Assembly: GCF_001507535.1 (NCBI RefSeq)
Contig: NZ_LQBN01000001.1
Span: 868,001-932,000, forward strand
Length of the DNA stretch: 64,000 nucleotides
Direction: 5' to 3'
Source: Thiomicrospira sp. WB1
GTDB lineage: Bacteria > Pseudomonadota > Gammaproteobacteria > Thiomicrospirales > Thiomicrospiraceae
In this document: piece by piece, positions 17,759-28,161 of the stretch
Layout: every line of letters begins with the position of its first letter
Numbering within the stretch: position 1 is the stretch's first letter
Program-made: the position numbers and the translations under genes
Notes under the pieces: generated by a model
What the model saw: only the letters and a program-made list of their open reading frames with translations
Databases searched by the model: none
What the model was told of the DNA's origin: nothing

Positions 17759-19551
17759 TGCGCACACATTATTGCGGAGAAGTAACCGAGGCGCTGGAAG
17801 CGCAAACCGTGACCGTATCCGGCTGGGTTCACCGCCGTCGAGACCATGGTGGAGTCATTTTTATTGATTTGCGCGACCGTGAAGGCTTGGTGCAAGTGGT
17901 GGTCAACCCCACCGACGCGGCCATGTTTGAAGTGGCCGAACGTGTGCGGGCTGAGTTTGTGCTCAAAATCACCGGGCGTGTGACTTTGCGGACAGCGGAA
18001 ACCATCAACCCCAAAATGACCACTGGCAAGATTGAGGTGGTGGCCACACAGCTGGAGGTTCTGAGCCGCTGTGAGCCGATTCCATTTCAGTTGGATGATC
18101 CACATGTGTCTGAAGAGGTGCGCCTGACCTACCGTTATCTTGATTTGCGCCGTGAGCCGATGCAGCAGGCCATGCGCACGCGTTACAAGGTGACGCGCTC
18201 CATGCGTCGTTTTCTGGATGACAATGGCTTTATGGACATTGAGACCCCCATTTTGACCAAGTCCACGCCCGAGGGCGCGCGGGATTATCTGGTGCCCAGC
18301 CGCACCCATCCGAATCGTTTTTTTGCGTTGCCTCAGTCGCCTCAGCTGTTCAAGCAATTGCTGATGATGTCCGGGTTTGACCGTTATTATCAGATCACTC
18401 GCTGCTTCCGTGACGAGGATCTGCGTGCCGACCGTCAGCCGGAGTTCACCCAGCTGGACATCGAGACCTCTTTTATGGAGGAAGAGGAAGTCATGCAAAC
18501 CATGGAAGGGCTGACCAAAACCATCTTCCGAGAAGGTGTGGATGTGCATTTTGATGGCGATTTTCCGCGTATGACGTATGCCGAGGCGATCGAAAAATAC
18601 GGCATTGATCGCCCCGATCTACGAATTCCATTGGAATTGGTGGATGTTGCGGATCTGCTGCAGTCGATTGATTTTAAAGTGTTCGCCGGGCCAGCCAAAG
18701 ACCCGATGGGGCGCGTTGCCGCGCTGCGGGTACCGGGCGGCGGCAAGCTCACCCGTAAGGAAATTGATGAATACACCAAGTTTGTGGGCATTTATGGCGC
18801 CAAAGGCTTGGCTTACATCAAAGTCAATGACCTGTCCGCCGGGCTGGACGGTTTGCAGTCACCGATTGTGAAGTTTTTCCCGGATCAGGCCATGGAGATT
18901 ATGCAGCGGGTGGGTGCCGAAGACGGTGACATTGTGTTTTTCGGTGCTGACAAAGCCAAAGTGGTCAATGAGGCGCTTGGCGCCTTGCGCTGCAAGCTGG
19001 GCGAAGACCTGGGCATGATTGAAAAAGACTGGGCGCCCGTCTGGGTGGTGGACTTCCCCATGTTTGAAATGGATGAAGAAACCGCGCGCATGACCGCGAT
19101 ACACCATCCCTTTACCCAGCCCAAAGCGACCACCGAAGAAATTCTCAATCATGACGCGCCGCATCAGATGTTGTCTTGCGCCTACGACCTGGTGATCAAC
19201 GGGATTGAAGTGGGCGGCGGTTCGGTGCGGATTCACGACACCGAGATGCAATCGGCAGTGCTCAAATTGCTGGGCATCGGTCAGGAAGAGGCCGAAGAAA
19301 AATTCGGCTTCCTGTTGAACGCATTGAAGTATGGCTGCCCGCCGCATGCCGGTATGGCGTTCGGTCTGGATCGCCTGGTGATGCTGATGGCTGAACGTGA
19401 TTCGATCCGCGATGTGATTGCCTTCCCCAAAACTCAGTCGGCTGCCTGTATGCTGACCGATGCGCCCGGAGATGTGGATAACGCACAGCTGAAAGAGTTG
19501 GATCTGCGTTTCCGCAAGCCGCTAGGCAACGCCTCTGACGAGTCGGTCTGA
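17755..19551 (+). CDS. aspS: Aspartate-tRNA ligase
   Basis: Charges tRNA-Asp in translation. The 598 residues are normal for the bacterial type: N-terminal anticodon-binding OB fold ([13 protein letters not shown]), class II motif 2 around [16 protein letters not shown], the bacteria-specific insertion domain (about 280-420) and motif 3 [12 protein letters not shown]. An alternative start is the next ATG, one codon later. It is coupled to the DUF502 gene; nadA follows after 25 bases. Confidence 0.98.
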   Translation: MMRTHYCGEVTEALEAQTVTVSGWVHRRRDHGGVIFIDLRDREGLVQVVVNPTDAAMFEVAERVRAEFVLKITGRVTLRTAETINPKMTTGKIEVVATQLEVLSRCEPIPFQLDDPHVSEEVRLTYRYLDLRREPMQQAMRTRYKVTRSMRRFLDDNGFMDIETPILTKSTPEGARDYLVPSRTHPNRFFALPQSPQLFKQLLMMSGFDRYYQITRCFRDEDLRADRQPEFTQLDIETSFMEEEEVMQTMEGLTKTIFREGVDVHFDGDFPRMTYAEAIEKYGIDRPDLRIPLELVDVADLLQSIDFKVFAGPAKDPMGRVAALRVPGGGKLTRKEIDEYTKFVGIYGAKGLAYIKVNDLSAGLDGLQSPIVKFFPDQAMEIMQRVGAEDGDIVFFGADKAKVVNEALGALRCKLGEDLGMIEKDWAPVWVVDFPMFEMDEETARMTAIHHPFTQPKATTEEILNHDAPHQMLSCAYDLVINGIEVGGGSVRIHDTEMQSAVLKLLGIGQEEAEEKFGFLLNALKYGCPPHAGMAFGLDRLVMLMAERDSIRDVIAFPKTQSAACMLTDAPGDVDNAQLKELDLRFRKPLGNASDESV

Positions 19552-19576
19552 TTCCCGGTCAACAGAAGGATTTTGT

Positions 19577-20665
19577 ATGAGTCAGACCTTGGAGCAGACG
19601 ATTCCAGTTGAGCTGATGGGGCGTATTGATCGCCTGGCAGAGAACGCGCCACCGGCACGGTCTCTGAATCCGGAGCAAAAACAAGCTTTGATCAATGAAA
19701 TCAAAGCCTTGCTCAAGCAGCGTAATGCGCAGATCATCGCCCATTATTACGTGGATGCTGATATCCAGGCTTTGGCCGAAGAGACGGGTGGCAAGGTCGC
19801 TGATTCACTGGAAATGGCCAATTTCGGTGCGCAGAGTGAAGCCGATGTGCTGGTGGTGTGCGGCGTCCGGTTTATGGGCGAAACCGCCAAAATGCTCAGC
19901 CCGGAGAAGACGGTTGTGATGCCGGATCTTGGGGCGACCTGTTCACTGGATGAAAGTTGTCCACCCAAGGAATTCGCTGAGTTTTGCGCGCAACACCCGG
20001 ATCACACGGTGGTGGTGTATGCCAACACCTCAGCCGAAGTGAAAGCCATTGCTGACTGGGTTGTGACCTCGGGCAATGCGTTGGAAATCGTGCGTCATCT
20101 GAAAGCACAGGGCGAAAAAATCATTTGGGCCCCGGATCGGCATCTGGGACACTGGATTGAACAGGAAACCGGCATTGAGATGTTGCGCTGGCAGGGTCAC
20201 TGCATTGTGCACGATGAGTTTCAGAGCTACGGCCTGAAACAGTTGATTGACGAGCACCCTGAAGCCAAAGTGCTGGTGCACCCTGAATCTCCGGCGGAGG
20301 TGGTGGCGTTGGCCGATGTGGTGGGGTCCACCCGGGTCATGATCGATGCGGTTCAGACGCTACCGGATCAGCAGTTTATTGTGGCCACCGATTACGGGAT
20401 TTTTTACAAAATGCAGCAAGCGGCGCCTAATAAGGAATTGATTGTGGCGCCGACCTCCAGTCGTGCGGGTCAGCAGGGCTGTATTAGCTGTGCGCACTGT
20501 CCCTGGATGGCGATGAATGGCCTCGAGAATCTGGCGCAGTGTCTGCGTGATCTCAGTGGTGAAATTAAGCTGGATGAGTCGACTCGAACCAAGGCGCTGG
20601 CGTCCGTGCAGCGCATGCTTGATTTTTCACGCCAGCAGGGATTGATCAAGTCAGCGCAGGCTTGA
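19577..20665 (+). CDS. nadA: Quinolinate synthase
   Basis: NadA condenses iminoaspartate with dihydroxyacetone phosphate to quinolinate, a step of NAD synthesis, using a [4Fe-4S] cluster. The 362 residues include [17 protein letters not shown], a Cys in [10 protein letters not shown] (Cys122), one in HCIVHDEF and the C-x2-C-x2-C motif CISCAHC, whose last Cys is the third ligand in characterised NadA. AAGGA precedes the ATG. It may be part of the aspS transcript. A 32-bp perfect palindrome follows its stop. Confidence 0.97.
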   Translation: MSQTLEQTIPVELMGRIDRLAENAPPARSLNPEQKQALINEIKALLKQRNAQIIAHYYVDADIQALAEETGGKVADSLEMANFGAQSEADVLVVCGVRFMGETAKMLSPEKTVVMPDLGATCSLDESCPPKEFAEFCAQHPDHTVVVYANTSAEVKAIADWVVTSGNALEIVRHLKAQGEKIIWAPDRHLGHWIEQETGIEMLRWQGHCIVHDEFQSYGLKQLIDEHPEAKVLVHPESPAEVVALADVVGSTRVMIDAVQTLPDQQFIVATDYGIFYKMQQAAPNKELIVAPTSSRAGQQGCISCAHCPWMAMNGLENLAQCLRDLSGEIKLDESTRTKALASVQRMLDFSRQQGLIKSAQA

Positions 20666-20670
20666 GCCGG

Positions 20671-20702
20671 TGTCTTTTTAACCAGGCCTGGTTAAAAAGA
20701 CA
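20671..20702. repeat. Palindrome copy 4, extended to a perfect 32 bp
   Basis: The core ACCAGGCCTGGT at 20681-20692 is here embedded in a perfect 32-bp inverted repeat running from TGTC TTTTTA on the left to TAAAAA GACA on the right. It lies between nadA and ruvC. The T-tract is 5' and the A-tract 3', the wrong polarity for an intrinsic terminator on either strand, so it looks like a DNA-level site. Confidence 0.95.
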
Positions 20703-20737
20703 GCTTGCCTGTCCCATGCAGACGGAACCCCTTCATT

Positions 20738-21256
20738 ATGGTCAGTAAACAGCGTATTCTCGGGATTGATCCAGGCTCGCGCAAAGCAGGATTCGGCCTG
20801 ATCGAATCAGGCCGTTATCACCCCGCCTACGTGGCCAGTGGTGTGATTCGGGTGGAGAAGCTGAGTGGTTCCCAGCGACTGAAAACCATTTTTGAATCGG
20901 TGTGTCAGCTATTGGACCAGTATCAGCCCTCGATCATGGCGATTGAGAAGGTGTTTGTCTACAAAAACCCGAATTCAGCGATCAAACTGGGGCAGGCTCG
21001 AGGGGTCATTATTTGTGCCGCTGCCTTGCGCGATATTCCTGTGATGGAATATACCCCCACCCAGATCAAAAGCACGATTGTCGGACAGGGGCATGCCAAC
21101 AAAGACCAGATTCAATACATGGTTCAGAATCTTTTGAAGCTGACGGAGTCCCCTCAGGAGGATGCTGCGGATGCGTTGGCGGCGGCCTTGTGTCATGACC
21201 GCTACAGCTCCCTGGGTTTGGACCCAGAAGCCATGGCCAAGGGCACGCGTTTTTAA
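20738..21256 (+). CDS. ruvC: Holliday junction resolvase RuvC
   Basis: RuvC is the endonuclease that cleaves Holliday junctions. The 172 residues start at ATG 20738 with ILGIDPGSRKAGFG (catalytic Asp11), continue with MAIEKVFV (Glu) and end with the acidic pair in EDAADALAAALCH. The start at 20738 fits the family better than an earlier ATG within the palindrome flank. ruvA follows after 37 bases. Confidence 0.96.
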   Translation: MVSKQRILGIDPGSRKAGFGLIESGRYHPAYVASGVIRVEKLSGSQRLKTIFESVCQLLDQYQPSIMAIEKVFVYKNPNSAIKLGQARGVIICAAALRDIPVMEYTPTQIKSTIVGQGHANKDQIQYMVQNLLKLTESPQEDAADALAAALCHDRYSSLGLDPEAMAKGTRF

Positions 21257-21293
21257 TGATTCCCTCTGGGGATGTTAACGAAAAGGAATCGCT

Positions 21294-21896
21294 ATGATCG
21301 GTTTTCTGACCGGGCGTTTGCATGCCAAGCAGCCCCCCATGATTCAGTTGGATGTTCAGGGGGTGGGCTACGAACTGGAAGCGCCGATGTCCACCTTTTA
21401 CAAACTGGGCGGGCCGGGGGAAACGGTGACCCTGTTGACTTATTTGCACGTCCGCGAAGACGCCATGCTGCTGTTTGGCTTTGCCACCCAGGTGGAAAAG
21501 GATTTGTTTCGGACCTTGATCAAGGTCAATGGCATCGGCGCGCGCATGGCCATCGGCATTTTGTCGAGCATGTCGGCACAAGAGTTTGTCCGTTGCGTTG
21601 AGCAGGAGGACGCGACCTCACTGACCCGCATACCGGGTGTGGGTAAGAAAACCGCCGAGCGTTTGATGATTGAAATGCGCGACCGCCTAAAAAGCTGGGA
21701 CAGCGAGGGCGCCGCGTCACCGAACGTGTCTGAACCGCTGGCGACCGCTTCGATGTCGAATAAGGGTCAGGCGCGGGCCGCATTGGAATCACTGGGCTAT
21801 AAACCGGCTCAGGCTGAAAAGATGCTTGCCCCCGTGGCCGCGGATCTGACGCTGGAAGAAATGATCCGAACCGCCTTGAAATCAGTCAAACTCTAA
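21294..21896 (+). CDS. ruvA: Holliday junction DNA helicase subunit RuvA
   Basis: RuvA tetramers clamp the Holliday junction and dock the RuvB motors. The 200 residues begin MIGFLTGRL and contain the OB fold, the two helix-hairpin-helix motifs ([14 protein letters not shown] and [13 protein letters not shown]) and the flexible C-terminal domain III that binds RuvB (about 150-200). AAGGAA precedes the ATG. Confidence 0.97.
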   Translation: MIGFLTGRLHAKQPPMIQLDVQGVGYELEAPMSTFYKLGGPGETVTLLTYLHVREDAMLLFGFATQVEKDLFRTLIKVNGIGARMAIGILSSMSAQEFVRCVEQEDATSLTRIPGVGKKTAERLMIEMRDRLKSWDSEGAASPNVSEPLATASMSNKGQARAALESLGYKPAQAEKMLAPVAADLTLEEMIRTALKSVKL

Positions 21897-21935
21897 GGGG
21901 TTACGACGGGGTCAGTTTCTGTTCAGCTTTTGCGC

Positions 21936-21963
21936 TTGCACCCCGTTTTCAGACCACTATAAT
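21936..21963 (+). promoter_or_regulatory. Promoter of ruvB
   Basis: TTGCAC (21936-21941) and a perfect TATAAT (21958-21963) are separated by 16 bases. The site lies in the 113-base gap between ruvA and ruvB, so ruvB can be expressed apart from ruvCA. I see no clear LexA box here. Confidence 0.65.
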
Positions 21964-22009
21964 CACATAATCAGTTCGTAATGCTGTTTGTCAGGAGAAG
22001 CCGGACCCC

Positions 22010-23041
22010 ATGATCGAAACCGACCGCATTGTTGGAGGCATTGAGACCGAGGAGGATATGACGGTCATGCCCTCGGTCCGTCCCGGGATGATGCGGGATT
22101 ACATCGGTCAGCAGGCGGTGCGTGAACAGTTGGAACTGTCCATTCATGCTGCCCGCCAGCGTCAGGAGCACCTGGACCATGTTCTCCTCTATGGTCCGCC
22201 GGGGCTGGGGAAAACCACGCTTTCCAATATCATTGCTCAGGAAATGGGCGTCACCCTGCGTCAGACGTCGGGGCCGGTCATTGAAAAGCCCGGGGATCTC
22301 GCCGCGATTCTGTCGCGGTTGGAACCCCATGATGTGCTGTTTGTGGATGAGATCCATCGGTTGAGTCCGGTGGTCGAAGAGGTGCTTTATCCGGCAATGG
22401 AGGATTTTCAGATTGATATTGTCATTGGAGAGGGGCCAGCGGCTCAGACGGTTAAAATCGATATTCCTCCCTTTACTTTGGTCGGGGCCACCACGCGGGC
22501 CGGCTTATTGACCTCTCCGCTGCGAGATCGTTTTGGCATTGTGCAGCGCCTGGAATTTTATTCCATTGATGAACTGACAGAGATTGTGATTCGCTCCGCA
22601 CAGATCCTGGGGCTGTCGGCTGAACCCAGTGGTGCGCGGGAAATTGCGCGGCGCTCTCGTGGGACGCCGCGTATTGCCAATCGATTGTTGCGTCGAGTGC
22701 GCGACTATGCGCAGGTACGTGGCGATGGTATTATTTCCCCTGACATCGCCGATGCAGCGCTGAATATGCTGGAAGTGGATCCTTCCGGGCTGGATAAAAT
22801 GGATCGCCGCCTGCTGGAATTGCTGATTCATAAATTTGAGAATCGTCCCGTGGGCATCGACAGCATTGCCACGGCCCTGGGCGAAGAACGCGGCACGATC
22901 GAGGATGTGATCGAGCCGTTTCTGGTGCAGGAAGGGTTTTTGGTGCGCACGCCCAGGGGGCGGGTTGTCACCGACATGGCTTACCAGCACCTGGGGTTAC
23001 CAGGCCTGGTCAAAACAGATAATGAATCAAACCGGCACTGA
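22010..23041 (+). CDS. ruvB: Holliday junction DNA helicase motor RuvB
   Basis: RuvB is the AAA+ ATPase that drives branch migration. The 343 residues have the Walker A motif [10 protein letters not shown], Walker [10 protein letters not shown], sensor GATTRAG, arginine finger region LRDRFG and the C-terminal winged helix. The last 14 codons include a palindrome copy read as Leu-Pro-Gly-Leu-Val-Lys. It has its own promoter. Confidence 0.98.
   Translation: MIETDRIVGGIETEEDMTVMPSVRPGMMRDYIGQQAVREQLELSIHAARQRQEHLDHVLLYGPPGLGKTTLSNIIAQEMGVTLRQTSGPVIEKPGDLAAILSRLEPHDVLFVDEIHRLSPVVEEVLYPAMEDFQIDIVIGEGPAAQTVKIDIPPFTLVGATTRAGLLTSPLRDRFGIVQRLEFYSIDELTEIVIRSAQILGLSAEPSGAREIARRSRGTPRIANRLLRRVRDYAQVRGDGIISPDIADAALNMLEVDPSGLDKMDRRLLELLIHKFENRPVGIDSIATALGEERGTIEDVIEPFLVQEGFLVRTPRGRVVTDMAYQHLGLPGLVKTDNESNRH
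22999..23010. repeat. Palindrome ACCAGGCCTGGT, copy 5 (in ruvB)
   Basis: This exact copy lies 31 bases before the end of ruvB and codes for Pro-Gly-Leu-Val in the non-conserved tail. It is followed by CAAAAC. Confidence 0.9.
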
Positions 23042-23084
23042 TCAGACAGAGCCGATGACAGACGATTAACGAGAAGGAAGACGA

Positions 23085-23780
23085 ATGGAAAACGAATCAT
23101 TAATGCAATTGGTGCTCTCGGCCAGTGCGGTCGTGCAGGCAGTGATGATCCTTTTGCTGATTATGTCGGTGATGGCGTGGACGGTGACCATTGCCAAAAG
23201 CGTTCAAATTCGTCGTGCCAAACAGGCAGCGCAGGCGTTTGACCAGAAATTCTGGCAATCCAGTGAGTTGACGTCGCTTTATCACGAAGTCAGCCAACAG
23301 CCTCAGCCCATCCATGGTAACCAGGCGATCTTCGATGCCGGTTTCAGTGAGTTTGTGCGGTTGAAAAAGCAAGGCGTTGATGCGGCCTCCGATCTGATTG
23401 CCGGTACGCAACGCGCGATGAAAGTGGCATTTACGCGTCAAGTCGGTCGTCTGGAGAATCACGTCGCTTTATTGGCCACAGTGGGATCCTCTGCGCCTTA
23501 CATCGGCCTGTTTGGCACCGTCTGGGGGGTGATGCATGCCTTTACATCGCTGGGTGATGTGAAAAATGCGACACTGGCAGCGGTGGCGCCTGGGATTTCC
23601 GAAGCATTGATTGCGACCGCAATCGGTCTTTTTGCCGCGATTCCGGCGGTGATTGCCTACAACCGTTTGACGGTCAAGCTGGAGCAGGTCACCATTGAGT
23701 ATGAAAATTTTGCCGAAGGCTTTCTGTCGATCATCCAGCGTCAGGCGCATTCGGTGGAAGAGTCGCAGCTGTCGCACTGA
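23085..23780 (+). CDS. tolQ: Tol-Pal system protein TolQ
   Basis: TolQ is the inner-membrane channel partner of TolR, which uses proton motive force to energise TolA during cell constriction. The 231 residues have three membrane helices (about 10-35, 130-150, 165-190) and the conserved region ATVGSSAPYIGLFGTVWGVM. AGAAGG precedes the ATG. It starts the run tolQ-tolR-tolA-tolB-pal-cpoB; the ybgC thioesterase gene that often precedes tolQ is absent here. Confidence 0.97.
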   Translation: MENESLMQLVLSASAVVQAVMILLLIMSVMAWTVTIAKSVQIRRAKQAAQAFDQKFWQSSELTSLYHEVSQQPQPIHGNQAIFDAGFSEFVRLKKQGVDAASDLIAGTQRAMKVAFTRQVGRLENHVALLATVGSSAPYIGLFGTVWGVMHAFTSLGDVKNATLAAVAPGISEALIATAIGLFAAIPAVIAYNRLTVKLEQVTIEYENFAEGFLSIIQRQAHSVEESQLSH

Positions 23781-23792
23781 GAGTGCTCTGAT

Positions 23793-24272
23793 ATGATGCA
23801 AAGTAACTTTCGCCCTCAGGGCCGTAAAAAATTAATGGCCGAAATCAATGTGGTGCCTTACATCGATGTGACCTTGATTCTGTTGATCATTTTTATGATT
23901 ACGGCCCCCATTGTTCAGCAGGCGGTGACCGTTGATCTGCCTCAAACCCCTGAGGTGGTGGAAGAGGCGGACCAGACCATTGCCGATGGACCGCCGCCGT
24001 TTGTGGTGACCGTGACCCGGGACGGCTTTTATAAAACCTCTGCTGCCCCTGACCGGGTTTTGTCGCAGAAGGATCTGGCCACGTTGGTGGCCGAAGTGGT
24101 GGCCCGCTCACAGCTTCACCCGAATCAGGAATTTTACATTCAAGGCGATCGTCAGGCGGCTTATGGCAAAGTGGTGCACCTGTTTACCCTGTTTAAGAAT
24201 AACGGTGTCTCCCGCGTGTCGCTGATGACCGAACCGGAAGCCCGTGGCGGCTTTTCAGGGGAGGCGGCATGA
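23793..24272 (+). CDS. tolR: Tol-Pal system protein TolR
   Basis: TolR forms the stator with TolQ. The 159 residues show one membrane helix (about 23-42) with the proton-path Asp in INVVPYIDVTLILLIIFM, and a periplasmic domain ending in the FTLFKNNGVSRVSLMTEP region typical of ExbD/TolR. The stop overlaps the tolA start (ATGA). Confidence 0.96.
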   Translation: MMQSNFRPQGRKKLMAEINVVPYIDVTLILLIIFMITAPIVQQAVTVDLPQTPEVVEEADQTIADGPPPFVVTVTRDGFYKTSAAPDRVLSQKDLATLVAEVVARSQLHPNQEFYIQGDRQAAYGKVVHLFTLFKNNGVSRVSLMTEPEARGGFSGEAA

Positions 24273-25312
24273 TTCGCTTTATTGCACGACATCCTGTGGC
24301 CTTCTTGATTGCTTTGGCGTTGCATATCATTCTTTTGTGGTGGATGGCCACCAATCGATTCAGTGATTTTGAGCGTCTGACGCCGGTCAATGTGGCCGAG
24401 CCGACAAGCCAGACCGAAAGTGAACCATCGCCTTCGGTGGTGCCAGCCCAGTCACCTCCCATGCGCACGTTTGCGGTGGATGCGTCCGCTGTGCGAGCTC
24501 AGCTGGAAAAAATAAAACAAGAAGAAGCGCAGAAAAAGCGCGAAGCCGAACGTCTCAAGCAACAGGCTGAGGCAGAAAAGCAGCGGCTGCAGCAGCTTAA
24601 GGCCGAACAGAAAGAGGCGCTGGTTCTGACCGAGCAGGCAAAACGTCAGGCGGCGGCGCAGCGTAAAAAAGCCGAAGAAGCCCGTCAGCTGGCTCAGGTT
24701 GCGTCTGAAAAAGCCGAAGCCGAACGTCAAAAAATCGAGCAGGCCCGTCAGGCCGCTCAAGAAGCCAAGCAAGCCGCCGAACAAGCCAGAGCGCAACAGG
24801 CCCAGGCCCAGCAACTTCTGGAACAGGCGAAACAGGCAAAAGAAGAAGAAGAGGCCGAACGTCTGGCGTTGCAGGCAGAAATTCAGCAGCGCGAGGCGGA
24901 AAAACGCCGTATTGAGGCAGAAGCGTTGCAAGCCCGCTTGCAGCGTGAGCAGGAACAGGCCGAAGCGGAACTGGCCAAGCAGTTGGCCGAGGCCGAATCC
25001 CAGAAAAGAGCCGCCGCCAAAGCCCGTGAAATGCAGAATTTACGAGAGACTTACATTTCTTCCATCACCGCGGCGGTCAAAGACAATTGGCGCACGGCGG
25101 CCCGAGTTTCTGATGAAGCGCAGTGTGTGATTGCGATCACTCAGACACCCAAAGGCATGGTTTCCAAAGTCACGGTCAAAGGGTGTAACAGTGCGGCGGA
25201 TGAACAATTCAAAAAAGATGCCGAACGGGCCGTTCTTCGTGCGCAACCTTTGCCGCAACCGCCCGTGGAAGAGTTGTTTGAACGCAACATTGAATTCATC
25301 TTCAAGCCGTAA
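24269..25312 (+). CDS. tolA: Tol-Pal system protein TolA
   Basis: TolA connects the TolQR motor to TolB and Pal at the outer membrane. The 347 residues have an N-terminal anchor (about 8-27), a long Ala/Glu/Lys/Gln helical domain II (about 70-260) and a globular domain III (about 262-347) with one Cys pair (AQCVIAI and VKGCNSA), as in other TolA proteins. Domain II is low complexity, and length differences there are common. Confidence 0.95.
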   Translation: MIRFIARHPVAFLIALALHIILLWWMATNRFSDFERLTPVNVAEPTSQTESEPSPSVVPAQSPPMRTFAVDASAVRAQLEKIKQEEAQKKREAERLKQQAEAEKQRLQQLKAEQKEALVLTEQAKRQAAAQRKKAEEARQLAQVASEKAEAERQKIEQARQAAQEAKQAAEQARAQQAQAQQLLEQAKQAKEEEEAERLALQAEIQQREAEKRRIEAEALQARLQREQEQAEAELAKQLAEAESQKRAAAKAREMQNLRETYISSITAAVKDNWRTAARVSDEAQCVIAITQTPKGMVSKVTVKGCNSAADEQFKKDAERAVLRAQPLPQPPVEELFERNIEFIFKP

Positions 25313-25333
25313 GCATCAATGAGAAGGATTTTC

Positions 25334-26650
25334 ATGAAACCAACATTCAGGTACTGCCCGTCCCTTTTATCTTTCTGGTTTGCGTTGATGTTGTCTGCCA
25401 TCATCACGCCTGCCTCGGCAGATCTGACCATTGAGATCGATCAGAGTTCGGACATGGCGATTCCGGTGGCGATTTTGCCATTGGCGCATGATGAAGGGGT
25501 TGTGCCATCGCACCGACCGTCTGAGATCATTGCCGCGAATCTGTTTCGAAGCGGGAAGTTCCAAGCGCTGCCTGAGCGCCAACTCCCGGCACGTCCGCAA
25601 TCGATTGAAGAGATCGACTATGGTCAGTGGCTGGCCGAAGGCGTCGATAACCTGATGATGGGGCGCATTGATCAGGAAGAAGACGGCACCTATACCGTGG
25701 AAATGCGATTTGTGGATTTGCTCCGTCAGGAACAGGTCATTGGCAAGCGCTGGCGCAAAGTCAGTGAGACGGCTCTGCGGCGAGTGGCCCATAAAATGAG
25801 TGACTTGATTTATCAGGAACTGACGGGCAAAAAGGGGGCTTTTAACACGCGCATTGCCTATGTCACGGAACGGCGCCAGGGTGGAAAAAGGCTGTTCAGC
25901 CTTGAGGTGTCTGATTCGGATGGGTATGGTGCCCAATCGATTCTAAAATCCACCGATCCGATTATGTCCCCGGCCTGGTCGCCGGATGGGAAAAAGCTGG
26001 CGTATGTGACCTTTGAAAATGGTCGGTCAGAAATCGCTCTGCAATACCTGGACGGTTCGCGCCGTGACATCATTGCCAGTTTCAAAGGGATCAACGGGGC
26101 GCCAGCCTGGTCGCCGGACGGGCAGTCTCTGGTGTTTACCAACTCCAGAGAAGGGTCGGCGGATTTGTACCGGATGCACATGGCCACTGGAAAAGTCGAA
26201 CGTCTGACCCGCCATTGGGCGATCGAGACCGAGGCAGTTTGGGCGCCCAATGGTCGGTCACTGTATTTCAACTCCGACCGCCGTGGGCAGCCACAGATTT
26301 TTCAACTCTTTCTGGACACAGGGGAAACCCGTCGGATATCCTTTGAAGGACGCTATAACTCCAATCCGGCGATTTCACCGGACGGGCGTTATCTGGCGAT
26401 GGTCCATGTCAAACGGGGCTTTCACATCGCCATCAAAGATATGTACAAAGATGAGCTGAGCATCAAAACCAAAACTCGGTTGGATGAGTCCCCCACCTTT
26501 TCTCCGAACGGTGAAATGATTCTCTATGCCATGAATCAGGGGGGGCGCGGTAAGCTGGCCGTGGTGTCGGTGGATAACAATGTGACCCAGGTGCTGAGTG
26601 TCAAAGAAGGCGAAGTGCGCTCGCCTTCCTGGGGCCCTTATCTGGATTGA
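25334..26650 (+). CDS. tolB: Tol-Pal system protein TolB
   Basis: TolB is the periplasmic beta-propeller that binds Pal and competes with peptidoglycan. The 438 residues start with a signal peptide (to about residue 30, ending TPASA), then an N-terminal domain and propeller blades with repeated SPDG motifs (AWSPDGKKLAY, AWSPDGQSLVF, ISPDGRYLAM, FSPNGEMILY). ATG 25334 is chosen because AAGGA is 7 bases upstream; an ATG at 25319 lacks a ribosome site. Confidence 0.97.
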   Translation: MKPTFRYCPSLLSFWFALMLSAIITPASADLTIEIDQSSDMAIPVAILPLAHDEGVVPSHRPSEIIAANLFRSGKFQALPERQLPARPQSIEEIDYGQWLAEGVDNLMMGRIDQEEDGTYTVEMRFVDLLRQEQVIGKRWRKVSETALRRVAHKMSDLIYQELTGKKGAFNTRIAYVTERRQGGKRLFSLEVSDSDGYGAQSILKSTDPIMSPAWSPDGKKLAYVTFENGRSEIALQYLDGSRRDIIASFKGINGAPAWSPDGQSLVFTNSREGSADLYRMHMATGKVERLTRHWAIETEAVWAPNGRSLYFNSDRRGQPQIFQLFLDTGETRRISFEGRYNSNPAISPDGRYLAMVHVKRGFHIAIKDMYKDELSIKTKTRLDESPTFSPNGEMILYAMNQGGRGKLAVVSVDNNVTQVLSVKEGEVRSPSWGPYLD

Positions 26651-26681
26651 ATCAACCCTATTGCCACACAGGAGCGAAATT

Positions 26682-27302
26682 GTGATAAAGCAGAATTGGA
26701 TTGGATTGGCGCTGATGATCGGAGTCTTGGGCGGTTGCAGCAGTCCGCCGACGGTGCCGGAAGATCAGCGGATTCCTCAGGGAGAGGGCGACTATCGTGA
26801 TGTGGACGACCTGGTCAGAGCGTCTCAGGCGGAGGACGAGTCGGTGGAAGTGGTGGCTGAAGAATCAGCCACCGAGCTGGCAGAAGAGGATTTGACCCAG
26901 GGCGAGTCGCTCAATAAGGGGGAGTTGACACCGTTTGAACAAGCGATGGGCGAAACCTATGATCCAGTGATTTATTTTGGTTATGACCAGTCGCAACTGG
27001 ATGAAGCTTCTCTGGCAACCGTTCAGCATTTTGCCAATATCCTGGTGGACAATCCCAATGAGCGCATCAAGCTGATTGGCCACACCGATGAGCGTGGTTC
27101 GCAGGAATACAATCTGGCCCTAGGCGAACGTCGGGCGCAAGCCGTCGCAGAAGCTTTTATGCTGTATGGGGTCAGTGATGAGCGAATGGAGATCATTTCC
27201 ATGGGGGAAACCGAACCCGCTGCGGAAGGTCAGACTGAAAAAGCCTGGGCCCTCAATCGACGCGTTGAGATTGAATCGAACAATGAATCGAGCAATGATT
27301 AA
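26682..27302 (+). CDS. pal: Peptidoglycan-associated lipoprotein Pal
   Basis: Pal anchors the outer membrane to peptidoglycan. It starts at GTG 26682 with CAGGAG 7 bases upstream, giving 206 residues. The lipobox is VLGGC, so Cys19 is lipidated. A long acidic linker (about 25-85) precedes the OmpA-like domain (about 95-200) with VIYFGYDQSQLD, GHTDERGSQEYN and LNRRVEI. The acidic linker is longer than in E. coli Pal. Confidence 0.95.
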   Translation: MIKQNWIGLALMIGVLGGCSSPPTVPEDQRIPQGEGDYRDVDDLVRASQAEDESVEVVAEESATELAEEDLTQGESLNKGELTPFEQAMGETYDPVIYFGYDQSQLDEASLATVQHFANILVDNPNERIKLIGHTDERGSQEYNLALGERRAQAVAEAFMLYGVSDERMEIISMGETEPAAEGQTEKAWALNRRVEIESNNESSND

Positions 27303-27303
27303 T

Positions 27304-28161
27304 ATGTCAGGTTTTAAATCGGCCCATCGCACTGTCTGTGCTAAGGGGCTGCTGGCAATCGCGTTAGCGCTGCCGATGGTTGCGAGCGGTGCGCAATCAC
27401 TTGAAGAGCGGGTCGAGCGATTGGAACGCAAAGCCGACAACCCAATTCTGGTGCAGATGAGCCGCAAGCTGGGTCAGCAACAGCAGCAGATCCAGGAAAT
27501 CCTCAATCAATTGGACTTGATCAAGCATCGGGTCGAGGAGTTGAACCAGACTCAGACCCAGCGTTATCAGGGTAATGAAGAGCGCATCAGTCAGCTGGAA
27601 GCGCAGATTAAACGCCTGACGTCGCAAGCGCAATCACTCACCGATACAGCGGATTTGGATTCGGCCTCATCGACGTTGTCGGAAGAACCCCGGGAAACCG
27701 CTGGGGACACATCGAATACCGCCGCAGACAACAAACCGTCTGAATCAGTTGAGACGTCTTCTTCCGAGCAACCCGATGCCGAGGCGAAGAAGGCCTACGA
27801 TGCCGCTTTTGCTCTGCTGAAGGCTTCGAAGTATGAGGCCGCCGTGGAAGCATTGCGGGCGTTTGTGCAGGATTACGCGTCCCATCCTCTGGCCGCCAAC
27901 GCGGCGTACTGGCAAGGTGAGGCGCATTCGGTTCTGGGGCAGAAAGAAAAAGCGCTGGCCGCGTTTGAACACAGTTTTGAAACCTTTCCGAATGCAAGCA
28001 AAGCGCCGGATGCGATGCTGCGTTCGGGCGATACCTTGGATAATTTGGGGCAGGGCCAAGCCGCCAAAGCCCGTTATCAGGCGCTGATTGATGCGCATCC
28101 CGAAACCCGCGCGGCGGAAAAAGCCAGAGGGCGCCTTCAAGCTCTGCAGCAGGCATCGTAA
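27304..28161 (+). CDS. cpoB: Cell division coordinator CpoB (YbgF)
   Basis: CpoB coordinates peptidoglycan synthesis with Tol-dependent outer-membrane constriction. The protein (about 285 residues) has a signal peptide (ending MVASGA), an N-terminal trimerising coiled coil (about 35-110, [15 protein letters not shown] onward), a Ser/Thr/Glu linker and C-terminal TPR repeats (about 160-285). ATG 27304 lies directly after the pal stop; ATG 27295, overlapping pal, is the alternative. Neither has a strong ribosome site, so coupling to pal is likely. Confidence 0.93.
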   Translation: MSGFKSAHRTVCAKGLLAIALALPMVASGAQSLEERVERLERKADNPILVQMSRKLGQQQQQIQEILNQLDLIKHRVEELNQTQTQRYQGNEERISQLEAQIKRLTSQAQSLTDTADLDSASSTLSEEPRETAGDTSNTAADNKPSESVETSSSEQPDAEAKKAYDAAFALLKASKYEAAVEALRAFVQDYASHPLAANAAYWQGEAHSVLGQKEKALAAFEHSFETFPNASKAPDAMLRSGDTLDNLGQGQAAKARYQALIDAHPETRAAEKARGRLQALQQAS

